Shown here: positions 50,252 to 50,285 of the stretch, one piece after another
Layout of the letters: each line of letters opens with the position of its first letter
How positions within the stretch are numbered: the first letter of the stretch is position 1
Source of the DNA: Candidatus Methylobacter titanis
GTDB lineage: Bacteria; Pseudomonadota; Gammaproteobacteria; Methylococcales; Methylomonadaceae
NCBI GenBank assembly: GCA_029946125.1
Contig: JAQSDX010000025.1
Location: 1 to 50,285, forward strand
Direction of reading: 5' to 3'
DNA: 50,285 bases
Made by a program: the position numbers and the translations under genes
The notes under the pieces: generated by a model
Told to the model about the DNA's origin: nothing
Database searches by the model: none
The model's input: only the letters and a program-made list of their open reading frames with translations

Positions 50252-50285
50252 TTGTTGATTTTTAAGAATCCTGCCAAATCAGGCT

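Overview
The window looks like chromosomal DNA of a gammaproteobacterium, plausibly a Methylococcales-type methanotroph. The class is supported by the fused RlmKL methyltransferase, TamAB, YadGH-like ABC proteins and MsrPQ. The order-level guess is an inference from the overall gene mix, since no methane-oxidation gene is present. I recognised no rRNA, tRNA or CRISPR array.

Layout. 1-225 is the 3' end of an IS5-type transposase. 360-3738 is a minus-strand run: ompA-like lipoprotein, thiD, thiE, soxY, soxZ and a small membrane protein. 4180-13606 is a compact minus-strand biosynthetic operon: SDR, ThDP-dependent enzyme, AMP-ligase with a carrier domain, and an NRPS with an unusual C-terminal part. 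13751-18903 is tamA-tamB. 19201-20702 holds two AT-rich genes, an ODP-like diiron metallo-beta-lactamase-fold protein and a protein resembling DUF6875. They precede a second, plus-strand NRPS (21467-24898) that lacks the front half of its condensation domain. 25640-33021 is a complete V/A-type ATPase operon in the order B-D-I-K-E-DUF2764-A. 33022-33958 is a graveyard of mobile-element pieces (IS200/IS605 end or omega-RNA, IstB fragment) and hairpins. 33959-48978 is mostly housekeeping: yadH/yadG, ppx, a diheme peroxidase, msrPQ, acyP, rlmKL, an FKBP isomerase, a lytic transglycosylase lipoprotein, a PilZ-like protein, an alpha/beta hydrolase, a toxin-antitoxin pair and a DUF3494 ice-binding-like protein. 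The right edge is a 3'-truncated IS110 element with a possible bridge-RNA leader.

How the genes may work together. In the first cluster the SDR and ThDP enzyme could make or tailor an acyl or keto precursor. The AMP-ligase would load it on its own carrier, and the NRPS would condense it with an amino acid; its specificity residues read as a glycine code. The product is unknown. The second NRPS, with the ODP-like and DUF6875-like genes beside it, may be a separate small pathway. The V-ATPase carries the ligand set of sodium-binding rotor rings and probably moves Na+.

The most unusual features are: the NRPS with a cysteine-nucleophile thioesterase-like domain fused to a beta-sandwich-like segment and TPRs; three copies of a palindromic repeat inserted in frame in rlmKL; the NRPS with half a condensation domain; and the circularly permuted V-ATPase operon among mobile-element debris.
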